From Marivita sp. GX14005 (GTDB taxonomy: Bacteria > Pseudomonadota > Alphaproteobacteria > Rhodobacterales > Rhodobacteraceae): a stretch of DNA of 64,000 nt. The translations under genes were made by a program, and so were the position numbers. Numbering within the stretch: the stretch's first letter is position 1; the number at the start of each line of letters is the position of its first letter. The stretch spans positions 930,001-994,000 of the forward strand of contig NZ_JAMCCQ010000001.1 of the NCBI RefSeq assembly GCF_023370775.1. Direction: 5' to 3'. The notes below the pieces were generated by a model that made no database searches, was not told the DNA's origin, and worked only from the letters and a program-made list of their open reading frames with translations. Of this stretch, positions 27,102 through 35,817 are shown one piece after another.

Positions 27102-28931
27102 TTATTCGGCCGCATCGCGCAGATCGAGGAAACCGCCCGATTGACGGCTCCAATAGCGTGCATAGAGCCCGCCCATCGCGATCAATTCGTCATGTGTGCC
27201 GATCTCGGCGATATGGCCCTGATCCATCACGACGATCCGGTCCATATTGGCGATGGTGGAAAGCCGGTGCGCGATGGCCAGCACGGTCTTGCCCTCCATC
27301 ACATGCTCCAGCGCCGTCTGGATGGAGGCTTCCACCTCGGAATCGAGCGCGCTCGTCGCCTCATCCAGAACGAGGATCGGCGCGTCCTTCAGGATCGCCC
27401 GCGCCAGCGCGATCCGTTGCCGCTGGCCGCCCGAAAGCTTGACGCCGCGCTCGCCCAGATGGGCGTCATAGCCGGTGCGCCCGCGATGATCTTCCAGCCC
27501 TTGGATAAACTCATGCGCTTCGGCCTTCTTCGCAGCGGCGATCACTTCGTCCTCGGTCGCGTCGGGGCTGCCATAGCGGATATTGTCGCGCGCCGAGCGG
27601 TTGAACATCGCGGTTTCCTGCGTGACCATGCCGATCTGCCGCCGCAGGCTTTCCTGCGTGACGGAGTCCACCCCCTGCCCATCGATCAGGATCCTGCCGC
27701 CCTCGGTGTCGTAGAGCCGAAGCAGCAACGCCACCAAGGTCGATTTACCGGCACCGGACGCGCCGACGATGGCCAGCTTCTCGCCCGGATGAATGGTCAG
27801 CGAGATATCCTCGATCCCGCCACTGCGCCGCCCATAGGCAAAGTTGACCGCATCGAAGCGCACCTCGCCTTGCGTGACCTCGAGATCGGGCGCACCCGGC
27901 GCATCTGTCAGCAGATGCGGCGGCGATAGCGTGCGCATCCCGTCCTCGACCTCGCCGATATTGGCATAAAGGCCCATCAGCGTGAAACTGACCCACCCGG
28001 TCATCTGCGCCAGCCGCAGGCTGACCGCCCCGGTCGCCGCGATATCCCCGGCCGAAATCAGCCCGCGCGACCAATACCAAAGCGCGCCGCCCACAAGCAG
28101 CACCGGCAGCATCCCGGCAAGCGTCATCAGCCAGAACCGGAAGGCGACCGAAACGCGCCCGAACTCCAGATACCGCTCGCGATATTCCCCCATCGCGCCC
28201 AGCGCGGCGCGGTCCTCGTGGCCCTGATGCGCGAAAAGTTTGACCGTCTTGATATTGGTCACCGTATCGACGACCTGCCCCGTCACCATCGCCCGCGCCG
28301 AGGCCCGCGCCTTGGAGCGTTTGCGAATCCGCGGCATGAAGAACCGGATCAGGAACCCGTAGCCGATCATCCAGATGAGCAGCCCCGCCGCGATACGCAC
28401 ATCCACCGTGCCGAGCAGAAGGATCGCCCCAACGACCGATGCCAGCGCAAAGAGCACCGTATGCACGATTTCGACCACGCAATCGTTGAGCGCCCTTGCC
28501 GTCTGCATCTCTTTCTGCGCGATACGCCCGGCGAAATCGTCGTCGAAGAAGGTCACCGACTGACCCAGCGTGTAGCGATGAATCCGCGACAGCACGAGGT
28601 TGAGGATATTGGGCTGCATCAGCACCGTCTGTGCATAGGCGCTCAGCCCAAAGATCGTAGGGCGTAACAGGATGAAGAACACAAGCGAGCCGATGAGCAG
28701 CCCCGACCCTTCGGCGAACACCGAGTCCGCCCCCGATGCCAGCGCCGCATCGATCACCCGTCCGAGCAGGATCGCCGCTGCGACCTCGGCCACGCCGCCG
28801 ATGATCGACAGCACGCCGGCAAAGCTCAGCACCGGCCATGCGCCGCGCAGCGCCCAGCCGAAGAACGCACCGAGCGTCTTGGGCGGCGGCCCGCCGGCCG
28901 GCGCGAAAGGATCAATGAAAAACCGTTTCAC
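27102..28931 (-). CDS. ABC exporter half-transporter (TMD-NBD), second of a pair
   Basis: A 609-residue ABC transporter half with six membrane segments (about 30-330) and a C-terminal ATPase. The ATPase has Walker A VGASGAGKSTL, signature LSGGQRQR, Walker B ILVLDEATSALDSE and the H-loop AIAHRLSTI. All catalytic residues, including the Walker B glutamate, are present. The GTG start overlaps the stop of the preceding half-transporter by 4 bases (GTGA), arguing for 1:1 synthesis and a heterodimer. Substrate unknown: lipids and drugs are the usual choices for this family. Confidence 0.9.
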   Translation of the reverse strand: MKRFFIDPFAPAGGPPPKTLGAFFGWALRGAWPVLSFAGVLSIIGGVAEVAAAILLGRVIDAALASGADSVFAEGSGLLIGSLVFFILLRPTIFGLSAYAQTVLMQPNILNLVLSRIHRYTLGQSVTFFDDDFAGRIAQKEMQTARALNDCVVEIVHTVLFALASVVGAILLLGTVDVRIAAGLLIWMIGYGFLIRFFMPRIRKRSKARASARAMVTGQVVDTVTNIKTVKLFAHQGHEDRAALGAMGEYRERYLEFGRVSVAFRFWLMTLAGMLPVLLVGGALWYWSRGLISAGDIAATGAVSLRLAQMTGWVSFTLMGLYANIGEVEDGMRTLSPPHLLTDAPGAPDLEVTQGEVRFDAVNFAYGRRSGGIEDISLTIHPGEKLAIVGASGAGKSTLVALLLRLYDTEGGRILIDGQGVDSVTQESLRRQIGMVTQETAMFNRSARDNIRYGSPDATEDEVIAAAKKAEAHEFIQGLEDHRGRTGYDAHLGERGVKLSGGQRQRIALARAILKDAPILVLDEATSALDSEVEASIQTALEHVMEGKTVLAIAHRLSTIANMDRIVVMDQGHIAEIGTHDELIAMGGLYARYWSRQSGGFLDLRDAAE

Positions 28932-30790
28932 TCTGCTGCCTCGGTATCTGTCTCTGTGTCGGGCTCTATCGCGATGAACCCGCCGGATTGGCGGGCCCAG
29001 AACTGCGCATATAGCCCGCCTTTCCCCAAAAGCGCGTCATGGCTGCCATCCTCGACGATGCGCCCCTGATCCATGACCAAAATCCGGTCCATATGCGCGA
29101 TGGTGGAGAGCCGATGCGCAATCGCGATCACCGTCTTGCCTTCCATCATGCCGTAGAGCGTATCCTGAATGGCCGCTTCCACCTCGGAATCGAGCGCGCT
29201 TGTCGCCTCGTCCAGAAGCAGGATCGGCGCATCCTTCAGGATCACCCGCGCCAGCGTCACCCTTTGCCGTTGCCCGCCCGACAGCTTGATGCCCCGCTCA
29301 CCGACCTGCGCGTCATAGCCGGTGCGCCCCTCGGGATCGGTCAGATCGCAGATAAACTCATGGGCCTGCGCCTGTTTGGCGGCGGCGATGATTTCGGCCT
29401 CCGTCGCATCGGCGCGCCCGTAGCGGATATTGTCCCGCACAGAGCGATGCAGCAGCGCGCTGTCCTGCTGCACCATGCCGATGGCTTGCCGCAAACTGTC
29501 CTGTCTGACGTGGCGGATATCCTGCCCATCGATCAGGATGCGACCCTGTTCGGCATCGTAGAACCGAAGCAGCAGCTTCACGAGGGTCGATTTCCCGGCC
29601 CCCGACCGCCCGACAAGGCCCACCTTCTCGCCCGGCGCGATACTCAGATCGATCCGGTTCAGCCCGCCCGATCCACGCCCGTAATGATGCGTCAGCGCCT
29701 CGATCTCGATCCGGCCCTCGCCAAGGCTGAGTGCTGGCGCGCCGGTCGTATCCGTCAGCGTGATCGGCTGCGCGATGGTCTGCATTCCCTCGGCCACCAC
29801 GCCAAGCTGGCGGAAAAACGAGGTCAGAGACCACATGATCCACCCGGTCATCGAATTGAGCCTGAGCGTCAGCGCGATCGCCGCCGCCACCACACCGACG
29901 CTGGCCTGCCCCTGCATCCAGAGCCAGAGCGCCCAGCCCACGACGGACACGATCAGAAACCCGTTCAGTATCACCAGAACGACATCCATGATCGTGAAGA
30001 GTCGCATCTCGTATTGGAACGTCTGCCGCGCACGTTCTATCGCGCTTTTGGCATAGTCGATTTCCTGCGCATCATGCGCGAACATTTTGACGGAATGGAT
30101 GTTGGTATAGCTGTCAACCACCCGCCCCGTCACCTCGGACCGCGCGTCCGACGCCGCTTGCGAGGCCGGCCCGACGCGCTTCACCGTCCAACGCACCAGC
30201 GCGCCGTATAGCACCAGCCAGACAAGCATCGGCAACGCCAGCCGCGCATCGGCCTGCCCGAGCAGGACCAACGCGCCCACGACATAGGCAATCGAAAAGG
30301 TGATCGCATCGAACACCTGAAACACCGCCTCCCCGGCGGCGGGGGGCGTCTGCATGATGCGATTTGCGATGCGGCCGGCAAAATCGTTCTCGAACCAGCC
30401 GACCGATTGCCGAAGCACATGCTTATGCGCGCGCCAGCGGATCAGTGTGCCGAAATTCGGCAGGATCGTGTTGTTCAGCAGCAGCACATCGATCGCCTGC
30501 AACGCCGGGCGGACCACAAGGATGAACGCGGCCAGCGCGATCAGCCAGACACCGTAATCCTGCCAGACCTCCGCCGGCTCCCCATCGAGGATATCGACCA
30601 CCCATCCCATCGCCCAGATCAGCAGGATCTCGATCCCGGCCACGATCACCGACATCACCGCAGCGAGCGCGAAGACCCGTTTGAACGGCTGCGCATAGTC
30701 CAGCATGAAGGGCAGCAACCGGTCCGGCGGCGTATCCTTCGCGTCATAGGTCGCGTAGGGATTCACCAAGTTTTCGAAAAAGCGAAACAC
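28928..30790 (-). CDS. ABC exporter half-transporter (TMD-NBD), first of a pair
   Basis: A 620-residue ABC exporter half whose membrane domain spans about 25-330 and whose ATPase domain has GRSGAGKSTLVKLL, LSGGQRQRVTLAR, ILLLDEATSALDSE and AIAHRLSTIAHM. Both halves have full consensus motifs, unlike asymmetric heterodimers with one degenerate site. The GTG at 30790 is chosen because AAGGAGG lies 7 bases before it; the longer frame (to 30853) has no such site and adds a non-conserved N-terminus. It follows cca by 75 bases. Confidence 0.91.
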   Translation of the reverse strand: MFRFFENLVNPYATYDAKDTPPDRLLPFMLDYAQPFKRVFALAAVMSVIVAGIEILLIWAMGWVVDILDGEPAEVWQDYGVWLIALAAFILVVRPALQAIDVLLLNNTILPNFGTLIRWRAHKHVLRQSVGWFENDFAGRIANRIMQTPPAAGEAVFQVFDAITFSIAYVVGALVLLGQADARLALPMLVWLVLYGALVRWTVKRVGPASQAASDARSEVTGRVVDSYTNIHSVKMFAHDAQEIDYAKSAIERARQTFQYEMRLFTIMDVVLVILNGFLIVSVVGWALWLWMQGQASVGVVAAAIALTLRLNSMTGWIMWSLTSFFRQLGVVAEGMQTIAQPITLTDTTGAPALSLGEGRIEIEALTHHYGRGSGGLNRIDLSIAPGEKVGLVGRSGAGKSTLVKLLLRFYDAEQGRILIDGQDIRHVRQDSLRQAIGMVQQDSALLHRSVRDNIRYGRADATEAEIIAAAKQAQAHEFICDLTDPEGRTGYDAQVGERGIKLSGGQRQRVTLARVILKDAPILLLDEATSALDSEVEAAIQDTLYGMMEGKTVIAIAHRLSTIAHMDRILVMDQGRIVEDGSHDALLGKGGLYAQFWARQSGGFIAIEPDTETDTEAAE

Positions 30791-30865
30791 CGGGCAGCCT
30801 CCTTTCCACCGCGCATGACAAGAACCGCCAGACAATAGCGATGCGCCGGACAAAAGGCCAATGGA

Positions 30866-32011
30866 TCAGTTCAGAAGATCGGCCTTATCCAGCGCAAAGC
30901 CCGATGCGATCCAGCGCGCCTCGATCTCGCGCAGCTTCTCGCCCAGCGCGGCGCCGGAATAGTCCGGCATCAGATCGGCAGGCTTGACCGGACACCGCGC
31001 CGTCGCGCCGGCCTCTGCGGCATCCATGGCTTCCGCGTCCAACGGCGTTTCGAACAAGACCGCACGCAGCAAAAGCGCATCGCGCGCCACATCCGCGCCA
31101 TGCCTGTAGCCCAGTTCCGCAGCACTCTCGGCGGAGGAGATCAGTCTCTGATAAAGGGCAAGTCGTCTCTGATCGCGCTTCGGCAGGCGCAGCGCGGTGC
31201 CATCGAACGCACCCAGGCACGCCAGCCGACGCAGCGCGTCTGGTGTGATGGAAAGGTTTTGCTCCAGATGCACAAGCGCCGCCAGCGCGCGCGGGTCCGC
31301 ACCTGGAAGCACCGCGTTCAAGACGCCGGTTTGCGCCATCGTGGCAACAGACGGCGCGGGATCGGCCGCTTGCAGCAGCTTGACGATTTCAGCGCCGACC
31401 CTTTCGCGGGACAATCCGGCCAAGCCATCGAGACCGCCGGCAATCGACGCCAGTGCCTCCGGGTCGAAGCCTTGCGCCGGATCGCCATACCAGGCCGAAA
31501 AGCGAAAAAAGCGCAGGATACGCAGGTAATCCTCCGCAATCCGCGCGGTCGCGTCGCCTATGAACCGCACCCTCCGCGCTTTGAGATCCGGCAAACCGCC
31601 CAGCGGATCGATCACACGGCCCTGCGCATCGGCATAAAGCGCGTTCATCGTAAAATCGCGCCGCGCGGCATCCTCTTTCAGATCGTTCGAAAATCGCACC
31701 AAGGCGTGCCGGCCATCGGTCTCGACATCGGCACGAAAGGTCGTCACCTCGTAGCCCATGCCGTCCGACACGACCGTGATCGTGCCATGTTCGATCCCTG
31801 TCGGCACGGGTTTCAACCCGGCCGCTTCGGCCAGCGCCTGAACCTGATCGGGGCGCGCGTCGGTGGCGATATCCACATCCTTTACCGGCACCCCCATCAG
31901 CGCATTGCGCACGCAGCCGCCCACCGCGAAGGACTGGTGCCCGCCCGCGCCCAGAGCCGCGAACACCGCTTGCGTCTCTGGTGCGTCCAACCATGCGCCC
32001 GAAACCTTCAT
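30866..32011 (-). CDS. cca: CCA tRNA nucleotidyltransferase
   Basis: Adds or repairs the 3'-CCA of tRNAs (or adds part of it if a separate poly(A) polymerase is present). The 381-residue class II enzyme has the nucleotidyltransferase loop FAVGGCVRNALMG, the metal-binding DVDIATD, RRDFTMNALYAD and RFIGDATARIAEDYLRILRFFRF. This set is shared by CCA-adding enzymes and poly(A) polymerases, so the specificity is inferred from the usual single copy in this group. Its ATG overlaps the stop of the upstream NUDIX gene by 4 bases. Confidence 0.91.
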   Translation of the reverse strand: MKVSGAWLDAPETQAVFAALGAGGHQSFAVGGCVRNALMGVPVKDVDIATDARPDQVQALAEAAGLKPVPTGIEHGTITVVSDGMGYEVTTFRADVETDGRHALVRFSNDLKEDAARRDFTMNALYADAQGRVIDPLGGLPDLKARRVRFIGDATARIAEDYLRILRFFRFSAWYGDPAQGFDPEALASIAGGLDGLAGLSRERVGAEIVKLLQAADPAPSVATMAQTGVLNAVLPGADPRALAALVHLEQNLSITPDALRRLACLGAFDGTALRLPKRDQRRLALYQRLISSAESAAELGYRHGADVARDALLLRAVLFETPLDAEAMDAAEAGATARCPVKPADLMPDYSGAALGEKLREIEARWIASGFALDKADLLN

Positions 32012-32604
32012 ACTGCCTCCAGCTGCTCGGCCAGCCCGCGCAGGATACGCGCGGTCGCGCCCCAGATGTAATAGGGGCCGAAAGGAACGGTGTAATAATG
32101 CCTCCGCGATCCGCGCCAGCGCCGCGACTGCACGGAAAACCGGGCCTTGTCGGTCACGCGATGAAGCGGCACGCGGAACACTTCCGCCACCTCGCCGGGT
32201 TCAGGCCGAATTGTAAACGGCCTGTCGATCCATCCGATCACCGGCGTGACGACGAACCCTGTCACCGTTTCGTGCGAGGGAAGCGTGCCGAGGATCTCGA
32301 CATGTTCCGGCGCAAGCCCGACCTCTTCCTGTGCCTCCCTGAGCGCCGCATCGATGGAATCGGCGTCCGACTCTTCCCGCTTGCCGCCCGGAAAGGAGAT
32401 CTGCCCCGGATGATGCTTGAGCCGCGTCGAACGGATCGTCAGCAGAACATCGGCCCCGCCCGCGCCGGGCATCACCGGAACGAGAACGCCTGCCTGCCGA
32501 AGCTTGCGGCCCTCCGGCAGAACGGTATCCGGGTTGAGATCGAAATCGGACGATGCGTCGGCCTCGCGCCGAACCGCCGCGATCAGCCGGGCGCGATCAT
32601 TCAC
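32008..32604 (-). CDS. NUDIX hydrolase, coenzyme A pyrophosphatase type
   Basis: A 198-residue NUDIX enzyme with LLTIRSTRLKHHPGQISFPGGKRE and ALREAQEEVGL. The SFPGGK-type segment before the NUDIX helix is typical of CoA diphosphatases (NudL/PCD1), which cleave CoA to 4'-phosphopantetheine and 3',5'-ADP. The GTG at 32604 is chosen: AGAGGTG lies just before it and the start overlaps the hslO stop by 8 bases. The 30 extra in-frame residues upstream lie over hslO and look unlike the family. Confidence 0.86.
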   Translation of the reverse strand: MNDRARLIAAVRREADASSDFDLNPDTVLPEGRKLRQAGVLVPVMPGAGGADVLLTIRSTRLKHHPGQISFPGGKREESDADSIDAALREAQEEVGLAPEHVEILGTLPSHETVTGFVVTPVIGWIDRPFTIRPEPGEVAEVFRVPLHRVTDKARFSVQSRRWRGSRRHYYTVPFGPYYIWGATARILRGLAEQLEAV

Positions 32605-33586
32605 CCGGCACCTCTTTGGCCTCGAACCCGAGCGTGTCGGGATCGAGATCGTAATGCGCGCCGCAGAACTGGCAATCGGCGGTGACGCGGCCATCCTCGG
32701 TCGTCATCTTTTCGATATCCCGCGCAGAATAGATCGACAGGCTCTGCCTGACCCGCTCTTCCGAGCACGTGCAGCCGAAACGGATCGTCTGCGCATCGAA
32801 GACGCGCGGCTGTTCCTCGTGAAACAGCCGCACCAAAAGGTCCGTCGGAGGTAGCGACGGGCCGACCAGCTCCATATCCTCGACCGTCGCGAGCAGATGG
32901 TTAGCGCGGTTCCAGTTCTCGCCCTCTTCACCGTCGAGGATATCCTCCGGCATCAACAAACCACCCTCGCCCGAAGCATCCCGCGCCACGCCGGGGGACG
33001 CCTTGGGCATGTGCTGGATCATGATCCCGCCCGCGCGCCAATGGCTCGCAACGCCCGGTTCGGTCGATTGGCCGAAACTGAGCGCGAACTTGGTCGGTAA
33101 CTGCTCGGATTGCGCGAAATATGCCTCCGCGCAATGTGCAAGCGTCGGACCGGACAGGCCGGTGATTCCTTTGTAAGGCTCCATGCCGGCGCCCTGGTCC
33201 AGCAGAACGGCGAAATACCCTTTGCCGATCTGCTCCATCGCGGGGCCATCGGTGATCTTGTCCCTGTCGAAACTGGCATAGGCCCGGATTCGCGCCGGCT
33301 CGCCCTCATTCTCAGGGGCGTAGAAATCGGTCGCGATCATCCGCACCGCGCCCTTCGATTGCACCTGCAGCGACAACTTCCAGCGCAGCTTGATCGTCTG
33401 CCCGATCAGAGCCGTCAGCAGCGCCATCTCCGCCACCAGCGCCTCGACCGCCGGGGGATAATCGTGCTGCTTGAGAATACCGCTGAGCACACCGTCGAGC
33501 CGCGCGACGCGGCCGCGAATGTCCGAGCGATCAAGCTGAAACGGCAGGACGGTATCGTCCCAAACGATTTTCGAACCAAAAGTCAT
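32597..33586 (-). CDS. hslO: redox-regulated chaperone Hsp33
   Basis: Holdase chaperone switched on by oxidation when zinc is lost from a four-cysteine site and disulfides form. The 329-residue protein has the N-terminal Hsp33 fold and the C-terminal zinc site as CTCSEER followed about 30 residues later by CQFCGAHY. Both CxC and CxxC pairs are intact. It heads the minus-strand run that continues with the NUDIX gene and cca. It is divergent from a second NUDIX gene 78 bases away. Confidence 0.95.
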   Translation of the reverse strand: MTFGSKIVWDDTVLPFQLDRSDIRGRVARLDGVLSGILKQHDYPPAVEALVAEMALLTALIGQTIKLRWKLSLQVQSKGAVRMIATDFYAPENEGEPARIRAYASFDRDKITDGPAMEQIGKGYFAVLLDQGAGMEPYKGITGLSGPTLAHCAEAYFAQSEQLPTKFALSFGQSTEPGVASHWRAGGIMIQHMPKASPGVARDASGEGGLLMPEDILDGEEGENWNRANHLLATVEDMELVGPSLPPTDLLVRLFHEEQPRVFDAQTIRFGCTCSEERVRQSLSIYSARDIEKMTTEDGRVTADCQFCGAHYDLDPDTLGFEAKEVPGE

Positions 33587-33664
33587 GGAAATCCCTTCAA
33601 AACGCGTTGGCGACTATATATGCGGCGGCAGGCGCGGTCCAAGGGGGCAAGGGGAATTGGCACG

Positions 33665-34126
33665 ATGCGCAGGTTCGACGATCCACCCGAACGCGGTCGG
33701 CGCTATCGGTTCCGCATGGGCGCCTATGCCATCCTGCCGGGCCCGCGCGGTGTTCTGATCACGCGTCAGGACGGGCAGGAGCGCGAATATCAACTGCCGG
33801 GCGGCGGCATCGATCCGGGCGAATCCCCGGTTCAGGCGCTGGCGCGCGAAGTGCGCGAGGAAACCGGCTGGACCATTGCCGAGCCACGCCGGCTCGGTGC
33901 CTATCGGCGCTTCACCTTTATGCCGGAATACGACATCTGGGCCGAAAAACTCTGCCTGATCTACATGGCACGGCCCATCCTTCGGCGCGGCCCACCGTCA
34001 GAGCCGGATCATACCGCGCTCTGGCTTCCCCAGCGCGACGCGCTGCGCTGGCTTTCCAATTCCGGCGACCGCGATTTTCTGCGGCGTCATGGCTCACAGG
34101 CCGCCATATTCCAGAAACGCGGCTGA
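33665..34126 (+). CDS. NUDIX hydrolase
   Basis: A 153-residue protein with a canonical NUDIX box: GGGIDPGESPVQALAREV followed by REETGW, which contains all the metal-binding glutamates. Substrate unknown. The ATG at 33665 has AAGGGGA upstream; the much longer open frame upstream is antisense to hslO. The 3' end overlaps the convergent phosphatase gene by 33 bases, an unusually deep convergent overlap. Confidence 0.87.
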   Translation: MRRFDDPPERGRRYRFRMGAYAILPGPRGVLITRQDGQEREYQLPGGGIDPGESPVQALAREVREETGWTIAEPRRLGAYRRFTFMPEYDIWAEKLCLIYMARPILRRGPPSEPDHTALWLPQRDALRWLSNSGDRDFLRRHGSQAAIFQKRG

Positions 34127-35365
34127 GATATCGTCGTCGAAATCACGCCCCTCGGGCGCGCGTGCCTTCAATTCCTCGTATAGGCGATCAAGGAACTCCG
34201 GTCCCGAGTATCCGTCGGATATGGACAGCACCAACTCACGCAACCCCTCCTCCTCCAGCATCGTGCCATCGGCCAGACGCGCTTCGGTGAAACCATCAGT
34301 GTAAAGCAGCATCCTGTCGCCCGGATAAAGCTGAAGCATGTGATCCTCATAGGTCGCCCCCGCGATCAGCCCGATGGGAAGCCCGCCATCGCCGATGAAC
34401 TCCACTTCCCCCGTCCGGCGCAGCAGCAGCGGTGGGGGATGCCCGGCCTGAACGAGGCTCGCCCGGCCGGACCCGGCGGCGACCTGCAGATAGGCCATCG
34501 TGAGATATTCGGTGACGCCCTTCTGGCCAACGATTCGTTCATTCAGCCGCCGCGCAACGCATTGCGGCGGCAGGAACCCGAAATCCCGCCCGTCCGGGCA
34601 AAGCGCGAGATTCTCGTCCGGAAATTTCGAGCCGAGCGCACCGGCGACGCGCGCCGTTATCATCGCCGACGTGATACCGTGGCCCGATACATCGAGACTG
34701 AACAGACCGAAATCGCCCGAATCGATGCCGAACATTCCAGCCAGATCGCCGCCCACGTGGCCGCAGGATTTGAGCATCACGCTCACCCGGCTCTTGCCAT
34801 ATGTCACCGACCGCACCGGCATCAGCGAATGTTGCAAAACCCGCGCGCGTTTCAAGTCCTTGTCGATACAGGCGTGAATCGCCTGTAGTTCGGACAGTGT
34901 CGCAGCGATCATATCGCTCTTGGCCTTCAGCTGACGCTCCATCGACAGGATGCGTGCGCCAGCGGTGATACGGGCGCGAAGCTCCGCGCCGCTGACCGGT
35001 TTGGTCAGGAAATCGTCGGCCCCCGATTCGAGGCCCGAGGCCACCGCCGCCTTCTCGCTTTTCGATGTCAGGAGGATGAAATAGCCGTAGCTGTCGCGCT
35101 CCATGCGACGAAAGGCGGTGCAGAATTCAACGCCGGTCATGCCCGGCATCATCCAGTCCGATATCACGAGATCGGGCCGGAACGTCTCGCAAAGCGCCAG
35201 ACCGGCTTGCGCATCCTCCGCCTCGGCCACCTCGAACCCCCAGCGCCTGAGCATCAGGCCCAGAATCCGCCGCTGTGCGGCGCTATCGTCAACCACCAGA
35301 ACGCGGCGCAGGCAATCGCCCTCCACATGCGGAAGCGCCATCGCAGCGCCTTGCACCATACCCAT
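34094..35365 (-). CDS. response regulator with PP2C/SpoIIE-type phosphatase output (RbaY/HsbR-like)
   Basis: A 423-residue protein with a receiver domain (about 20-135; phospho-acceptor Asp70 in ISDWMMPGMTG, Lys122) joined by a helical linker to a PP2C/SpoIIE phosphatase (about 190-420). The phosphatase motifs are GGDLAGMFG, FSLDVSGHGITSAM, AGHPPPLLL and LLYTDGFTEA. Such proteins dephosphorylate STAS anti-sigma-antagonists in partner-switching. Known relatives in layout are RbaY of Rhodobacter capsulatus and HsbR of Pseudomonas. No STAS or RsbW-type gene is in the window. Start ATG 35365 has AGGGG upstream and replaces a TTG 15 codons further. It is divergent from an Hpt gene. Confidence 0.88.
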   Translation of the reverse strand: MGMVQGAAMALPHVEGDCLRRVLVVDDSAAQRRILGLMLRRWGFEVAEAEDAQAGLALCETFRPDLVISDWMMPGMTGVEFCTAFRRMERDSYGYFILLTSKSEKAAVASGLESGADDFLTKPVSGAELRARITAGARILSMERQLKAKSDMIAATLSELQAIHACIDKDLKRARVLQHSLMPVRSVTYGKSRVSVMLKSCGHVGGDLAGMFGIDSGDFGLFSLDVSGHGITSAMITARVAGALGSKFPDENLALCPDGRDFGFLPPQCVARRLNERIVGQKGVTEYLTMAYLQVAAGSGRASLVQAGHPPPLLLRRTGEVEFIGDGGLPIGLIAGATYEDHMLQLYPGDRMLLYTDGFTEARLADGTMLEEEGLRELVLSISDGYSGPEFLDRLYEELKARAPEGRDFDDDISAAFLEYGGL

Positions 35366-35511
35366 GTCACCAACCCCTACATTGGCCCCCGCATCCTGCC
35401 TAAGCGCCAAGTCTTAACCGAAGGTGAAGCTTAAAATTGAAGGTGGTTTACCGGCGTCGAAGACCCTTTCTTTACCTCTTGGCGCCACACTTTTGCGAAA
35501 AGGAGGCTGAA

Positions 35512-35817
35512 ATGATCGACTGGACGCGCGTGGCCGAGCTGCGCAGTGAAATCGGCGCCGATGATTTCGACGAGGTGGCGGAACTGTTCTTGATGGAGGT
35601 GGAGGATACGCTTTCGCGGCTCGATACGGCCCTGCACGACCCCCCGCATCTGCGCGAATTGCTGCATTTCCTCAAGGGTTCCGCCCTGAATCTGGGCTTT
35701 CACGAAGTGTCCGAAATGTGCAGCGGTGAGGCACCTGATATCGCGGCGCTCAAATCGCTTTACCACGCATCGCGTGCAAGTTTCGAAGCGGAATATGGAA
35801 AGCGATTCGCGGCCTAG
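35512..35817 (+). CDS. histidine phosphotransfer (Hpt) domain protein
   Basis: A 101-residue stand-alone Hpt protein. The phospho-acceptor is His52 in LLHFLKGSALNLGF, matching the HxxKGxxxxxG consensus. The whole protein is one four-helix-bundle-sized domain with no kinase or receiver. The ATG at 35512 has AGGAGG seven bases upstream; upstream in-frame codons are not needed. It is transcribed divergently from the REC-PP2C gene, 146 bases apart, so it is the natural candidate phosphodonor or drain for that receiver. Its stop overlaps that of ilvA. Confidence 0.87.
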   Translation: MIDWTRVAELRSEIGADDFDEVAELFLMEVEDTLSRLDTALHDPPHLRELLHFLKGSALNLGFHEVSEMCSGEAPDIAALKSLYHASRASFEAEYGKRFAA

